Positions 9,142 through 17,702 of a stretch of DNA of 64,000 nucleotides are shown here, piece by piece. Origin of the DNA: Flavobacteria bacterium BBFL7 (lineage in GTDB: Bacteria > Bacteroidota > Bacteroidia > Flavobacteriales > Flavobacteriaceae); NCBI GenBank assembly GCA_000153385.1, contig CH672374.1, positions 569,016-633,015 on the forward strand. The letters are read 5' to 3'. The notes beneath the pieces are model-generated. The model was not told the DNA's origin. It saw only the letters and a program-made list of their open reading frames with translations, and did no database searches. A program made the position numbers and the translations under genes. Every line of letters starts with the position of its first letter. Positions within the stretch are counted from its first letter, which is position 1.

Positions 9142-11097
9142 ATGACTTGGGATTATTTTAAAAAACGATTGTCGCATGTTTTACTCAACGGCGATAATGA
9201 TCTAAAGTTCAGAAATATATCGTACCTGCCACGCTGGGCTGTCGTAGCAATAGATTCATTCATCGTCATTTTATCATTTATAATAAGCTATTTATTAGTT
9301 GAAAACCTGTCGGTTTCTTTTTATCCATCATTGACCATATTGCAGCAGGGTTTTGTGGTTTGTTTGGTTCAGTTTTCTTTCTTTTTTGTCTTTAGTACTT
9401 ATGCTGGTTTGATTAGGCACAGTACAACCGTAGATATTTTAAAAATTGCCTTAGCAGCTATATCTGCAGCTGTTGCTTTGATGATGATTAGTTATGGTTA
9501 TCATTTTCTTTTTGATAAAAAACTTTTCTTAATACCTTTTTTGGCCATTTTTGCTACAGTTACATTTGGTTTAATGTTGTTATTCAGAGTAACAGTAAAG
9601 TCTATTTATCACTTGTTCATCAATCTTAATACTAAAGAGAAAAAAAGAGTTCTCTTGTTAGGAGTAAATGATGATACGATATCAGTTGGTGAAGCCATGA
9701 CCATCTCAAGAAATCAGGATTTTGATTTAGCTGGTTTTGTTTCTTTTACTAAATCTCATTCTAAGATTAAAATATTAGGTAAACCTATTTTTAAGTATAG
9801 TAAAGATTTGTATGAAAACCTACAACCATATGATATAGATGGAGTTGTTATTGTAGGAGATACGATATCTAATAAGCAAAAGAATAATATTGTAGATGAA
9901 TGTCTGAACTATGGAATTCAGATATATAATGCTCCTATTATTAAAGAATGGAGTGATTCGGAGAGTATTCAAGGAAATATAAAAGAAATTCAAATTGAAG
10001 ATTTATTAGAACGTAATCCAATTGTACTAGATGATTCGTTAATTAATGAATATCTTAATAATAGAATTATTCTTGTAACTGGTGGGGCAGGTTCTATAGG
10101 TAGTGAGATTGTAAGACAAGTATCTCAGTTCAACCCTAAGAAATTAATTATACTGGATCAGGCCGAGTCACCGTTACATGAATTAGAGCTGGAATTGAGA
10201 TCAAAGTTTTGTAATGTTGATTTTGAATTTGTTTTGGCAGATGTTGGGAATTTAAAACGATTAACAAACCTGTTTAACAAAGAGAATATTTCAGTCGTGT
10301 TTCATGCTGCAGCTTATAAGCATGTGCCACTTATTGAAAACAACCCATCTGAAGCGGTTTTTGTCAATATTATTGGAACAATGCATCTTGCCAACCTTAG
10401 TACTCAATTTGGTGTGGATCGTTTTGTAATGGTTTCAACCGATAAAGCGGTGAATCCTACTAATGTAATGGGTGCATCAAAGCGTGCTGCTGAAATATAT
10501 GTACAAGCGTTGCAAGCTAAGGAATCTAAAACATGTTTTATAACTACTCGATTTGGAAATGTATTAGGCTCTAATGGCTCTGTAATTCCCCATTTTAAAA
10601 AGCAAATTGCCGCTGGTGGTCCGGTAACAGTGACCCATCAAGATATTATTAGATATTTTATGACGATACCTGAGGCATGTCAACTAGTGTTACAAGCTGG
10701 AACTATGGGGCAAGGTGGAGAAGTTTTTGTTTTTGATATGGGTAAACCTGTTCGAATCATGGATTTGGCCGAAAAAATGATAAAACTATCTGGATTTATT
10801 CCTTATGAACAAATAGAAATAAAAGTCATCGGTTTGAGACCTGGAGAAAAGTTGTTTGAAGAATTATTAAATGATAAAGCAAAAACACTACAAACTCATC
10901 ATAAGAAAATAATGCGAGCAAAGGATCAAGTACTTTGCATGGATGAAGTTAATAATTTTATTATTGATATAGCTGCAGCTGCAGAACAACAAGATAATAT
11001 TCAGGTGGTTAAGAAGTTGAAGGATTTAATTCCAGAGTTTTTGAGTCAAAATAGTATTTATGAGGAGTTGGATAAAGATGTCAAAGTAAGAACCTAA
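9142..11097 (+). CDS. Membrane nucleotide-sugar 4,6-dehydratase/epimerase (CapD/PglF/WbpM family)
   Basis: A membrane-anchored NDP-sugar dehydratase, probably acting on UDP-GlcNAc to supply a 4-keto-6-deoxy sugar for the polysaccharide made here. Four N-terminal helices (about residues 25-155) precede a CoA-binding-like Rossmann domain and then the SDR catalytic domain, with TGGAGSIGSE (NAD-binding, near residue 314), FHAAAYKHVPLIENNP, STDKAVNPTNVMGASKRAAE (Met replaces the usual SDR Tyr, as in this family), TRFGNVLGSNGSVIP and GLRPGEKLFEELL. I chose the ATG at 9142 because the upstream in-frame ATG (9100) lies inside the terminator stem at 9091-9119. Starting at 9100 would add 14 residues. 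Confidence 0.92.
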   Translation: MTWDYFKKRLSHVLLNGDNDLKFRNISYLPRWAVVAIDSFIVILSFIISYLLVENLSVSFYPSLTILQQGFVVCLVQFSFFFVFSTYAGLIRHSTTVDILKIALAAISAAVALMMISYGYHFLFDKKLFLIPFLAIFATVTFGLMLLFRVTVKSIYHLFINLNTKEKKRVLLLGVNDDTISVGEAMTISRNQDFDLAGFVSFTKSHSKIKILGKPIFKYSKDLYENLQPYDIDGVVIVGDTISNKQKNNIVDECLNYGIQIYNAPIIKEWSDSESIQGNIKEIQIEDLLERNPIVLDDSLINEYLNNRIILVTGGAGSIGSEIVRQVSQFNPKKLIILDQAESPLHELELELRSKFCNVDFEFVLADVGNLKRLTNLFNKENISVVFHAAAYKHVPLIENNPSEAVFVNIIGTMHLANLSTQFGVDRFVMVSTDKAVNPTNVMGASKRAAEIYVQALQAKESKTCFITTRFGNVLGSNGSVIPHFKKQIAAGGPVTVTHQDIIRYFMTIPEACQLVLQAGTMGQGGEVFVFDMGKPVRIMDLAEKMIKLSGFIPYEQIEIKVIGLRPGEKLFEELLNDKAKTLQTHHKKIMRAKDQVLCMDEVNNFIIDIAAAAEQQDNIQVVKKLKDLIPEFLSQNSIYEELDKDVKVRT

Positions 11098-11102
11098 AAT
11101 CT

Positions 11103-11110
11103 TATATTTG
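11103..11110 (+). promoter_or_regulatory. -7 box almost touching the Wza-like start codon
   Basis: TATATTTG fits TAnnTTTG and ends only 4 bp before the ATG at 11115. If used, transcription would begin about at the start codon, giving a leaderless or nearly leaderless mRNA. No TTG is found at the ideal -33 distance. Confidence 0.35.
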
Positions 11111-11114
11111 CAAA

Positions 11115-11906
11115 ATGGGAAAAATCACACTTATTAAAATTAGTTTTATTGCTTTAGTAATAGCAATATGTACAACTTCTTGTGTTTCTAAAAAAGACAT
11201 TATTTATGTTCAAGATATTGATACAGCTTTATCTGACTCTCAATCATCAAAATACGACGCCGTTATAACGAGTGACGACATTCTAAAGATTATCGTGACG
11301 AGCGAAAATATGGAAAGTGTTCAACCTTTTAATCAAGTGGTAAGTCCTGTTGTAAATCAAGAACTTTCTATTCGTTCACAAGAAACGTTGCAAAGTTATT
11401 TAGTGGATGATGAAGGGTTCATTAATTATCCCTTACTAGGTAAAATAAAGGCTAGTGGATATACTCGAATTGAACTTCAAGATTATTTAAAGAATGAAAT
11501 GCTTAAATATGTTAAGGATGCGGTTGTAGATGTGCGAATTCTTAATTATAAAATAACATTGTTAGGAGAAGTAAATCGACCTGGTACGTACAAGGTGGAT
11601 GATAATAGAATTACATTATTACAAGCGCTTGGTTTAGCAGGTGATTTAACCGTTTACGGGCGCAGAGACAATATTCTTGTATTGAGAGATATGAACGGTA
11701 TCCAGACTTCTACTAGAGTTGATTTAACGAGTGCAGATTTTATTTACTCACCATTTTATTATCTAAACCAGAACGATACAATAATCGTAGAACCTAATGG
11801 AGCTCAAATACAAGCTTCTGGATTTAATAGAAATATTTCCGTTTATGTTTCAATTGCCTCGTTGTTACTAACAACTGTGGTGGTGTTTTCAAATTTGAAT
11901 AAATAA
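11115..11906 (+). CDS. Polysaccharide export outer-membrane lipoprotein, Wza-like
   Basis: A 263-residue polysaccharide biosynthesis/export protein that would form the outer-membrane exit for the polymer. The N-terminal helix ends in a lipobox TTSC (Cys about residue 23). A Poly_export domain follows (about 40-140, with DDILKIIVTSENMESVQ and LQSYLVDDEGFINYPLLGKI) and then one SLBB domain (KITLLGEVNRPGTYKVDDN). A hydrophobic C-terminal helix (VSIASLLLTTVVVF) replaces the amphipathic barrel helix of E. coli Wza, as usual in Bacteroidota. It is 3 bp before the kinase gene, its expected partner. Confidence 0.92.
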   Translation: MGKITLIKISFIALVIAICTTSCVSKKDIIYVQDIDTALSDSQSSKYDAVITSDDILKIIVTSENMESVQPFNQVVSPVVNQELSIRSQETLQSYLVDDEGFINYPLLGKIKASGYTRIELQDYLKNEMLKYVKDAVVDVRILNYKITLLGEVNRPGTYKVDDNRITLLQALGLAGDLTVYGRRDNILVLRDMNGIQTSTRVDLTSADFIYSPFYYLNQNDTIIVEPNGAQIQASGFNRNISVYVSIASLLLTTVVVFSNLNK

Positions 11907-11909
11907 TTA

Positions 11910-14285
11910 ATGAATAATCAAGATAATAAGACAAACGAACAATCCTTAAGGGATCAGCTGAAACCGTTTATAAAAGCTTGGCCTTGGGTCATCCTATCCG
12001 TTTTGTTTTGTATAGTAGCCTCTCAATTATATTTGAGATATGCCACAAAAAAGTATCAAGCTACAGCATCGATTATCATTAAAGACACTCAAATGGGTGG
12101 TGGCTTGTCTGAAACAGGTGTGCTTGGTGATATGGGGTTATTTGGGAGTAATTTTAATAGTGTAGAGAATGAGATTGAAATTCTTAAATCCAAAAGGTTA
12201 CTGTCCAATGTCATAGATCAATTTAACTTAACAACGACCTATTCTAGAAAAGGTAATGTAAAGGAAAGTGATGTATATACCAATCGCTTTTTGGATGTTA
12301 ATATTCTAAAAAAAGACTCTTTAATTCAATTTACAAAACCGATTACATTTTATGTGAAAGAAGTTAGTGATTCTTTATTCGGATTAAGATTGAATTCAGA
12401 TTCAAAATGGTTGACTAAAGAATATGGGGAAATTATCAATATCGAAGATTTATCATTGATATTTTCACCTCTTTCATTTGAAGTAACTCAAGATGATACT
12501 CAGGAGCTGTCTGATTTAAAAATTGTTATAAGTCCTAAAGAGTTAGTAGTACAAAATTATCACTCTAGATTAAATGTCAATACGTCTGGTAAAAGAGGTA
12601 GTGTCGTCAATTTATCTATTACTGATGTGGTAGGTGAACGTGCTGAGGATGTATTGAATCAGCTCATTGAAGAATACAACAAGGACGCCATAAATGATAA
12701 AAATATCGTTGCACTTAATACTGCTGAGTTTATTGAGGAACGCCTTAATGACATCACTAAAGATTTAGATAGTGTAGAAACTGGCATTGAATCTTTTAAA
12801 ACCAATAAAGGACTTACCGATATTGGTGTGGAGACCTCACTTGATTTACAAAAAGTGAATGAAATTGAATCTGAACTTTTAAAAGTAGAGACTCAATTAT
12901 CTATAGGTAGGTCCTTGAAAGAATTTATGATAACCGATATTGAGAAGAGTGTTACGACTTCTGGTTTAGGATTAAATGAACCTCAATTAATTGCTTTAAT
13001 CAATAATTACAACGAAGTGTTGACCACATATCAAAGAATTGGACAAACATCTACTCAAGAGAGTCCAGTGATGGTAAGATTATCAAACGAGTTAAGTTCT
13101 TTAAAACGCGGGATTTTTAGTTCCTTAGATAGCTACATTAATGGGTTGAAGGTTGAACAAAATAGCCTTTTAAGAAAGTCTAATCAAATTAATGCTAACA
13201 TTTCTCAAGTTCCTAACAATGAGAAAACAAGTCGTAGCGTAGAACGAAATCGTGAAGTGGTTGAGGCAATTTATTTACTATTAAGAGAAAAGCAGGAAAC
13301 AACTGCAATTTCTTTGGCCGTAACAGCACCTAAAGCTAAAATTGTTGATTCAGGTTATGCACCTGATGTACCGGTATCACCAAAACCAAAAATTATTTTA
13401 TTAGCGGCATTAGTACTAGGTGTACTCATTCCATTAGGACTAGTTTACTTAAAGCAGATTTTCTATAATAAAATAGAGTCTAGAAAAGATTTAGAAAGAG
13501 ACTTACCTCAAGTATCTATATTAGGAGAAGTACCAAAGTTAGAAAGTGATGCTAAGGATAGAATAATACCTAATGACCGTAGTGTTCTCGCGGAATCTTT
13601 TAGAATTATTAGAACTAACTTACAATATAAACTTGGAGCTTTAAACCATGATGACACTAAGGTTGTTTTGGTAACCTCTACTGTAAAAGGTGAAGGTAAA
13701 ACAACTACCGCATTTAACTTGGCAAGTACTTTTGCTTATAGTGGTAAAAAGGTATTACTTATAGGTGGAGATATCCGTAATCCACAACTTCATAGATTTT
13801 TTGATGCTAGTTTAAAGCGTAAAAAAGGAGTCACAGAATACTTGGTAAATTCAGATTTAAAGTTAGAAAATCTTGTGGTTCCAGTTGATGATAACAGTAA
13901 TCTTTATATGCTTTTATCAGGATCTATTCCTCCTAACCCAGCAGAGTTATGGATGCAGAGTAGAACTAAAGAAATGGTAGAAGAAGCTAAAGGAATGTTC
14001 GATTTAGTGATCATTGATTCTGCTCCTACAATTGTGGTAACTGATACTTTCCTTATTAACAAATTTGCTGATGTAACGGTATATGTGACTAGAGCAAATT
14101 ATACAGATCGTGGTCTGTTAGAGTTTATTTCTGATACGATTCAGGATGGTAAATTAACCAATGTAGCCGCTGTAATTAACAGTGTTAAGTTGACTAATTT
14201 TGGATATGGTAATAAATATGGATATTCTTACTCGGCAGATAAGAAAACTTTCATGGAAAAATTAAAGGCTAAGCTTAACTTTTAG
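11910..14285 (+). CDS. Polysaccharide co-polymerase and BY-kinase (Wzc/ExoP-like)
   Basis: A 791-residue inner-membrane Wzc-type protein that controls polysaccharide chain length and export by cycles of autophosphorylation. Visible parts: first membrane helix (AWPWVILSVLFCIVASQLYL), Wzz domain, long periplasmic coiled coil (about 265-440), second helix near residue 500 preceded by the proline-rich VSPKPK, then the tyrosine kinase domain. This has Walker A TSTVKGEGKTTTA (near 590), Walker A' VLLIGGDIRNPQL and Walker B LVIIDSAPTI. The tail holds a tyrosine cluster (FGYGNKYGYSYS), the expected autophosphorylation site. The cognate phosphatase gene is convergent and ends 2 bp beyond this stop. 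Confidence 0.95.
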   Translation: MNNQDNKTNEQSLRDQLKPFIKAWPWVILSVLFCIVASQLYLRYATKKYQATASIIIKDTQMGGGLSETGVLGDMGLFGSNFNSVENEIEILKSKRLLSNVIDQFNLTTTYSRKGNVKESDVYTNRFLDVNILKKDSLIQFTKPITFYVKEVSDSLFGLRLNSDSKWLTKEYGEIINIEDLSLIFSPLSFEVTQDDTQELSDLKIVISPKELVVQNYHSRLNVNTSGKRGSVVNLSITDVVGERAEDVLNQLIEEYNKDAINDKNIVALNTAEFIEERLNDITKDLDSVETGIESFKTNKGLTDIGVETSLDLQKVNEIESELLKVETQLSIGRSLKEFMITDIEKSVTTSGLGLNEPQLIALINNYNEVLTTYQRIGQTSTQESPVMVRLSNELSSLKRGIFSSLDSYINGLKVEQNSLLRKSNQINANISQVPNNEKTSRSVERNREVVEAIYLLLREKQETTAISLAVTAPKAKIVDSGYAPDVPVSPKPKIILLAALVLGVLIPLGLVYLKQIFYNKIESRKDLERDLPQVSILGEVPKLESDAKDRIIPNDRSVLAESFRIIRTNLQYKLGALNHDDTKVVLVTSTVKGEGKTTTAFNLASTFAYSGKKVLLIGGDIRNPQLHRFFDASLKRKKGVTEYLVNSDLKLENLVVPVDDNSNLYMLLSGSIPPNPAELWMQSRTKEMVEEAKGMFDLVIIDSAPTIVVTDTFLINKFADVTVYVTRANYTDRGLLEFISDTIQDGKLTNVAAVINSVKLTNFGYGNKYGYSYSADKKTFMEKLKAKLNF

Positions 14286-14303
14286 TTTTAAAAGTTAAGC
14301 TTA
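14270..14303. terminator. Bidirectional terminator built from the last codons of two convergent genes
   Basis: TAAGCTTAACTTTT (14270-14283) and AAAAGTTAAGCTTA (14290-14303) form a perfect 14-bp stem around a 6-base loop. Both stop codons are inside the hairpin, so the final residues KLNF of the kinase and KLNF of the phosphatase are both dictated by the stem. Confidence 0.9.
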
Positions 14304-15019
14304 CTATTTTCTATTACAGGTAGAAGGTTATTTAATAGTTTAGACTTAAGTTGTATTTCTTTAATCTTACTTAAATGTTCAGGTTTGTGAGCATCTGTTC
14401 CTATGAAGTCATATAATTGATGTTCTAATAAGAGCATTGCTTTTTTCTGAGCATCCTTACCATAATGTCCTTCTATAGAAAGTAGATTAAGTTGGAACAA
14501 GAATCCTCTATCTTTTAAGTCTTTATATTCTTCTATTCCTTTTATGTATCGATAACGCTCAGGATGGGCTAGGATAGGAGTAATGTCTTTCTGAATCATA
14601 TTAAAGATGACCTCATTGACATATTCTGGCTTTTGGAAGTATGAAAACTCTGTAAGTAATAATCGATCTTTTAAGAACAGGACGTTTTCAGTATCAATTA
14701 ATTTTTCAAATGCACTATCCATCATATATTCAGAAGAAGCATTTAAAATGAACTCATTTGCTGTAGACAATTTTAGATTTGTAATTGTCTCTTGATAATT
14801 GGAAAGGATTCTCGTTGTATCATTTCCATAATAATCCTCCATTGTATGAGGCGTTGCAATACAGCCTTTATAACCTATTTCTTTATATAGGTCAATCATT
14901 TTTAAAGTTGTTTCAATATCTGGTGACCCATCATCAATATTGGGTAAAATATGGTTATGAATATCTACTAGCCCTTCTAGCTGATCTATCAGGAACGTTT
15001 TCTTTGAGAAAAATAGCAT
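14288..15019 (-). CDS. PHP-family protein tyrosine phosphatase (CpsB/YwqE type)
   Basis: A 243-residue metal-dependent phosphatase expected to remove phosphate from the tyrosine cluster of the Wzc-like kinase. Metal-binding PHP motifs are visible: DIHNHILPNIDDG near residue 18, ATPHTM near residue 57, LAHPERY near residue 150 and IGTDAHKPEHL near residue 208. Length matches CpsB/YwqE proteins. It is convergent with the kinase gene and shares a terminator with it, and lies 9 bp after a TPR gene, from which it may be co-transcribed. Confidence 0.9.
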   Translation of the reverse strand: MLFFSKKTFLIDQLEGLVDIHNHILPNIDDGSPDIETTLKMIDLYKEIGYKGCIATPHTMEDYYGNDTTRILSNYQETITNLKLSTANEFILNASSEYMMDSAFEKLIDTENVLFLKDRLLLTEFSYFQKPEYVNEVIFNMIQKDITPILAHPERYRYIKGIEEYKDLKDRGFLFQLNLLSIEGHYGKDAQKKAMLLLEHQLYDFIGTDAHKPEHLSKIKEIQLKSKLLNNLLPVIENSKLNF

Positions 15020-15028
15020 GGGTATCGT

Positions 15029-16408
15029 TTACGTAATGATAAGTTGAACTTCATCCATTTTTAAGATGTCTGGAAATAGTTCTTCTATAATAATAAAAAA
15101 TTCAGGATCATTTTTAAAAGCATTTTGCAAATGAAATCTACCTTTCATATTGTTGTGCAGTTTAAAATAAGCTCCGGCAAGTCTATATTCAAGCTCAGCA
15201 TCATCTGGATAGAATTCTAAGCCATATTCTAGATTAGAAACTAATCCATCTATCTCGCCTAATTGTAACAGTATGTCAGATCGCTGTAACCAAGTTTCTA
15301 ATTCATAATTACCTAGATCTATCGCCTTGCGGTAACCATACTCTGCTTCTTCAAAAAAGTTTAATTTCTTATTCAATTTTGCATACCTAATCCAGTATAA
15401 GGCATTTTCACTATCTATTTCAGTTGCTTTTTCAATATAGCTCAGTGCTTTTTGAAAGTTTAACTGTTTTGTATAAAAGTCAACGAGTGCAATCCATCCT
15501 TTATCAAGTAATGGATCTTCTTTTACTGTTTTTTTAAAATATTTAACCGCTAGATCATATGCTCCTAATTTTTGATAACATTTACCAAGCCTTAAATAGG
15601 CAAACGAAGTAGGGTCATCTAATTCTAAGGTTATTTGATAATTTTCAATAGCTTGATTATACTGACCTAATTTCTCTAAAACTTTTCCTTTTTCTAGATA
15701 AGCACCAACAAATAACTCATCGGATATAATAGCAAAATCAAAAGCAGCTAAGGCTTTTTGATACATTTTTAAATCAAAGTATTGTTTTCCAACTTGGTGC
15801 CACGCCACTTCGCTATATGGGTTGTTGTTTAAAAAATTATTTAAAAACTCAATGGCTTCTTTATTTTCTTTTAAGAAATCAAAGCAGTAAATAATATTAT
15901 ATAAAGCAGAATAATCAGACTCATCTAGCTCTAGACATTTTATAAAATTGGTCTTGGCAAGCTTATAATTTTCAATAAACAAATATTCCATACCTATAAG
16001 ATTATAAACATCAGATTGATCTTCAGTTAAATCTAGGGCTTGGTTTAAAAGATCAATCGCTTTTTCATGATCATCTGTCTTTGAATAGATATTTGCTTTT
16101 TGAATGTATATCTCTGAGTTATGAGGTTGTAATTCATAAAGCGTATTTAATAATTCGTGAGCTTGTTCAAATTCATTATCAAATACTAGAATTTCTGCCT
16201 GCAACAATCTTATCTCTACAGAGCTAGGATGTTGAGACAGGCCTAGTTGCACTGCCTTGCGAGCCATAATCATCTTACCAGCTTCAAGATAGTATTCTAC
16301 TATTTGCTCAAATTCTTCACTATCAAAAAATCCAACCTCGTTAGATTTAAGCATTAATTCAAACTTTTTAATGCTCATAAAGCCATCACTATTAAGTTCA
16401 AAATGCAT
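15029..16408 (-). CDS. Tetratricopeptide repeat protein
   Basis: A 459-residue cytoplasmic protein made of about a dozen TPR units from residue 35 to near the end; clear examples are AWHQVGKQYFDLKMYQKAL and AYLRLGKCYQKLGAYDLAV. There is no signal peptide or membrane segment. TPRs are protein-binding scaffolds and no partner can be named. It lies 9 bp upstream of the PHP phosphatase gene on the same strand, so it could be co-expressed with it. A second in-frame ATG (residue 11) is possible as the start. Confidence 0.85.
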   Translation of the reverse strand: MHFELNSDGFMSIKKFELMLKSNEVGFFDSEEFEQIVEYYLEAGKMIMARKAVQLGLSQHPSSVEIRLLQAEILVFDNEFEQAHELLNTLYELQPHNSEIYIQKANIYSKTDDHEKAIDLLNQALDLTEDQSDVYNLIGMEYLFIENYKLAKTNFIKCLELDESDYSALYNIIYCFDFLKENKEAIEFLNNFLNNNPYSEVAWHQVGKQYFDLKMYQKALAAFDFAIISDELFVGAYLEKGKVLEKLGQYNQAIENYQITLELDDPTSFAYLRLGKCYQKLGAYDLAVKYFKKTVKEDPLLDKGWIALVDFYTKQLNFQKALSYIEKATEIDSENALYWIRYAKLNKKLNFFEEAEYGYRKAIDLGNYELETWLQRSDILLQLGEIDGLVSNLEYGLEFYPDDAELEYRLAGAYFKLHNNMKGRFHLQNAFKNDPEFFIIIEELFPDILKMDEVQLIIT

Positions 16409-16518
16409 ATATGGTTTTTAAGAATTGTACTCTTACTAAGTTCAAAATATTTGCCATTGTTTCAATGAGAGTTGAAAATCTGTTATAAACATTTTATAAA
16501 CAGGTTCAAACTCTTGTT

Positions 16519-17700
16519 TTAATTGTAAAATTTGGAGATTACTTCATTGAGAATATAACAAGCTTTATCAATCTCATCTTGCGATATAGTCAGTGGTGGC
16601 GTGATTCTGATAGCTTTTTTTTCAAATAGCAAAAGAAAGAATAAAACACCTCGATTTCTACATTCATCGACTATTGCGGCTGTATGTTGTTCGTCTGCCA
16701 GTATGACGGCAAGCATGAGTCCAACGCCTCTTATTTCCTTTATGTGTTTGTTAATTAAGCTTTCGCGAAAGCGTAATTCTTTCATTTTTACCGCATTAAT
16801 AAGATCACCTTTTTCTAGTTCAGTCATTGTGGCAAGTGCAGCTGATGCAATGACTGGATTACCGCCAAATGTGGTGATATGACCTAGCATAGGCGCTTCT
16901 TTAAACATATTTAAATGCATAGAGCTTGCTGTTATTGCTCCTATAGGTAATCCACCGGCTAAGCCTTTTCCAGTAATAACCATATCTGGTATGATGTCAT
17001 GTTGCGTAAAATAGAACATAGATCCAGTGCGGCCCATTCCTGGTTGTATTTCATCTATAATCAATAAAGCGCCAGTCTGTTGACATTTCTCTTTTAGCGC
17101 CTTTAACCACGATGTATGTGGCACGATAAAACCGGCGCCACCTTGAATGGATTCTATAATGACGGCTGCAGTTTTATCTGTAATAATATTTAACTGTGAT
17201 TGACAATTAAATTTAATATGTTTTACCTGTGGTAATAGTGGTCTAAAAGGAGCTTTACGTTCTTCATAATCCATCAAACTTAATGATCCCATGGTATTAC
17301 CATGATAAGCCTTTTGCATAGAGATCAATTCACTTCTACCGGTTACTCTGCGAGCTAATTTTATAGCTGCTTCCATTGCTTCTGTACCGCTATTAACCAG
17401 ATAGGTCATTTGAAGTGGTGCCGGCATATGCTGTGCTATTTTTTTACAAAGCTGGACCGCTGGTTCTTGTGCGTATTCACCATAGACCATGACATGCATG
17501 TATAAGTCAACTTGTTTTTTAATAGCACTAGTGACTGCGGGATGGCAATGCCCTAAAGGTAATGCACTGACACCAGCGACACAGTCTAGATATTCATTAC
17601 CATGAATGTCATAAATGTAGTTGCCACTAGCATGCGAGACCTCAAGAGCTGGAGCAAATGGAGTAGTAGGAGCTTGATATTGAAAAAAGTCTTGCTTCAA
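16519..17700 (-). CDS. Class III PLP-dependent aminotransferase (acetylornithine/ornithine aminotransferase-like)
   Basis: A 393-residue fold-type I aminotransferase. Seen: NSGTEAMEAAIKLARRVTG (cofactor phosphate site), KAYHGNTMGSLSLM, LIIDEIQPGMGRTG (Asp that pairs with the PLP nitrogen) and ITGKGLAGGLPIGA with the Schiff-base lysine. The substrate is not certain; flavobacterial members near OstA-like genes are usually left as a general aspartate aminotransferase family. The start is TTG, chosen because the family N-terminus MKQDFFQYQAPTTP begins there. It is 2 bp after the TAG of the upstream OstA-like gene, which suggests coupled translation. A CTTTCGCGAAAG palindrome lies in frame at 16759-16772 (encoding RFRES). 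Confidence 0.9.
   Translation of the reverse strand: MKQDFFQYQAPTTPFAPALEVSHASGNYIYDIHGNEYLDCVAGVSALPLGHCHPAVTSAIKKQVDLYMHVMVYGEYAQEPAVQLCKKIAQHMPAPLQMTYLVNSGTEAMEAAIKLARRVTGRSELISMQKAYHGNTMGSLSLMDYEERKAPFRPLLPQVKHIKFNCQSQLNIITDKTAAVIIESIQGGAGFIVPHTSWLKALKEKCQQTGALLIIDEIQPGMGRTGSMFYFTQHDIIPDMVITGKGLAGGLPIGAITASSMHLNMFKEAPMLGHITTFGGNPVIASAALATMTELEKGDLINAVKMKELRFRESLINKHIKEIRGVGLMLAVILADEQHTAAIVDECRNRGVLFFLLLFEKKAIRITPPLTISQDEIDKACYILNEVISKFYN
16759..16772. repeat. CTTTCGCGAAAG palindrome, copy 2, inside a coding region
   Basis: GCTTTCGCGAAAGC is perfect over 14 bp and lies in the aminotransferase gene, read on the coding strand as CGC TTT CGC GAA AGC (RFRES) in a surface-type segment between helices. 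The frame differs from that of the copies in ftsK and the HSDR_N gene. Confidence 0.95.
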
Positions 17701-17702
17701 GT

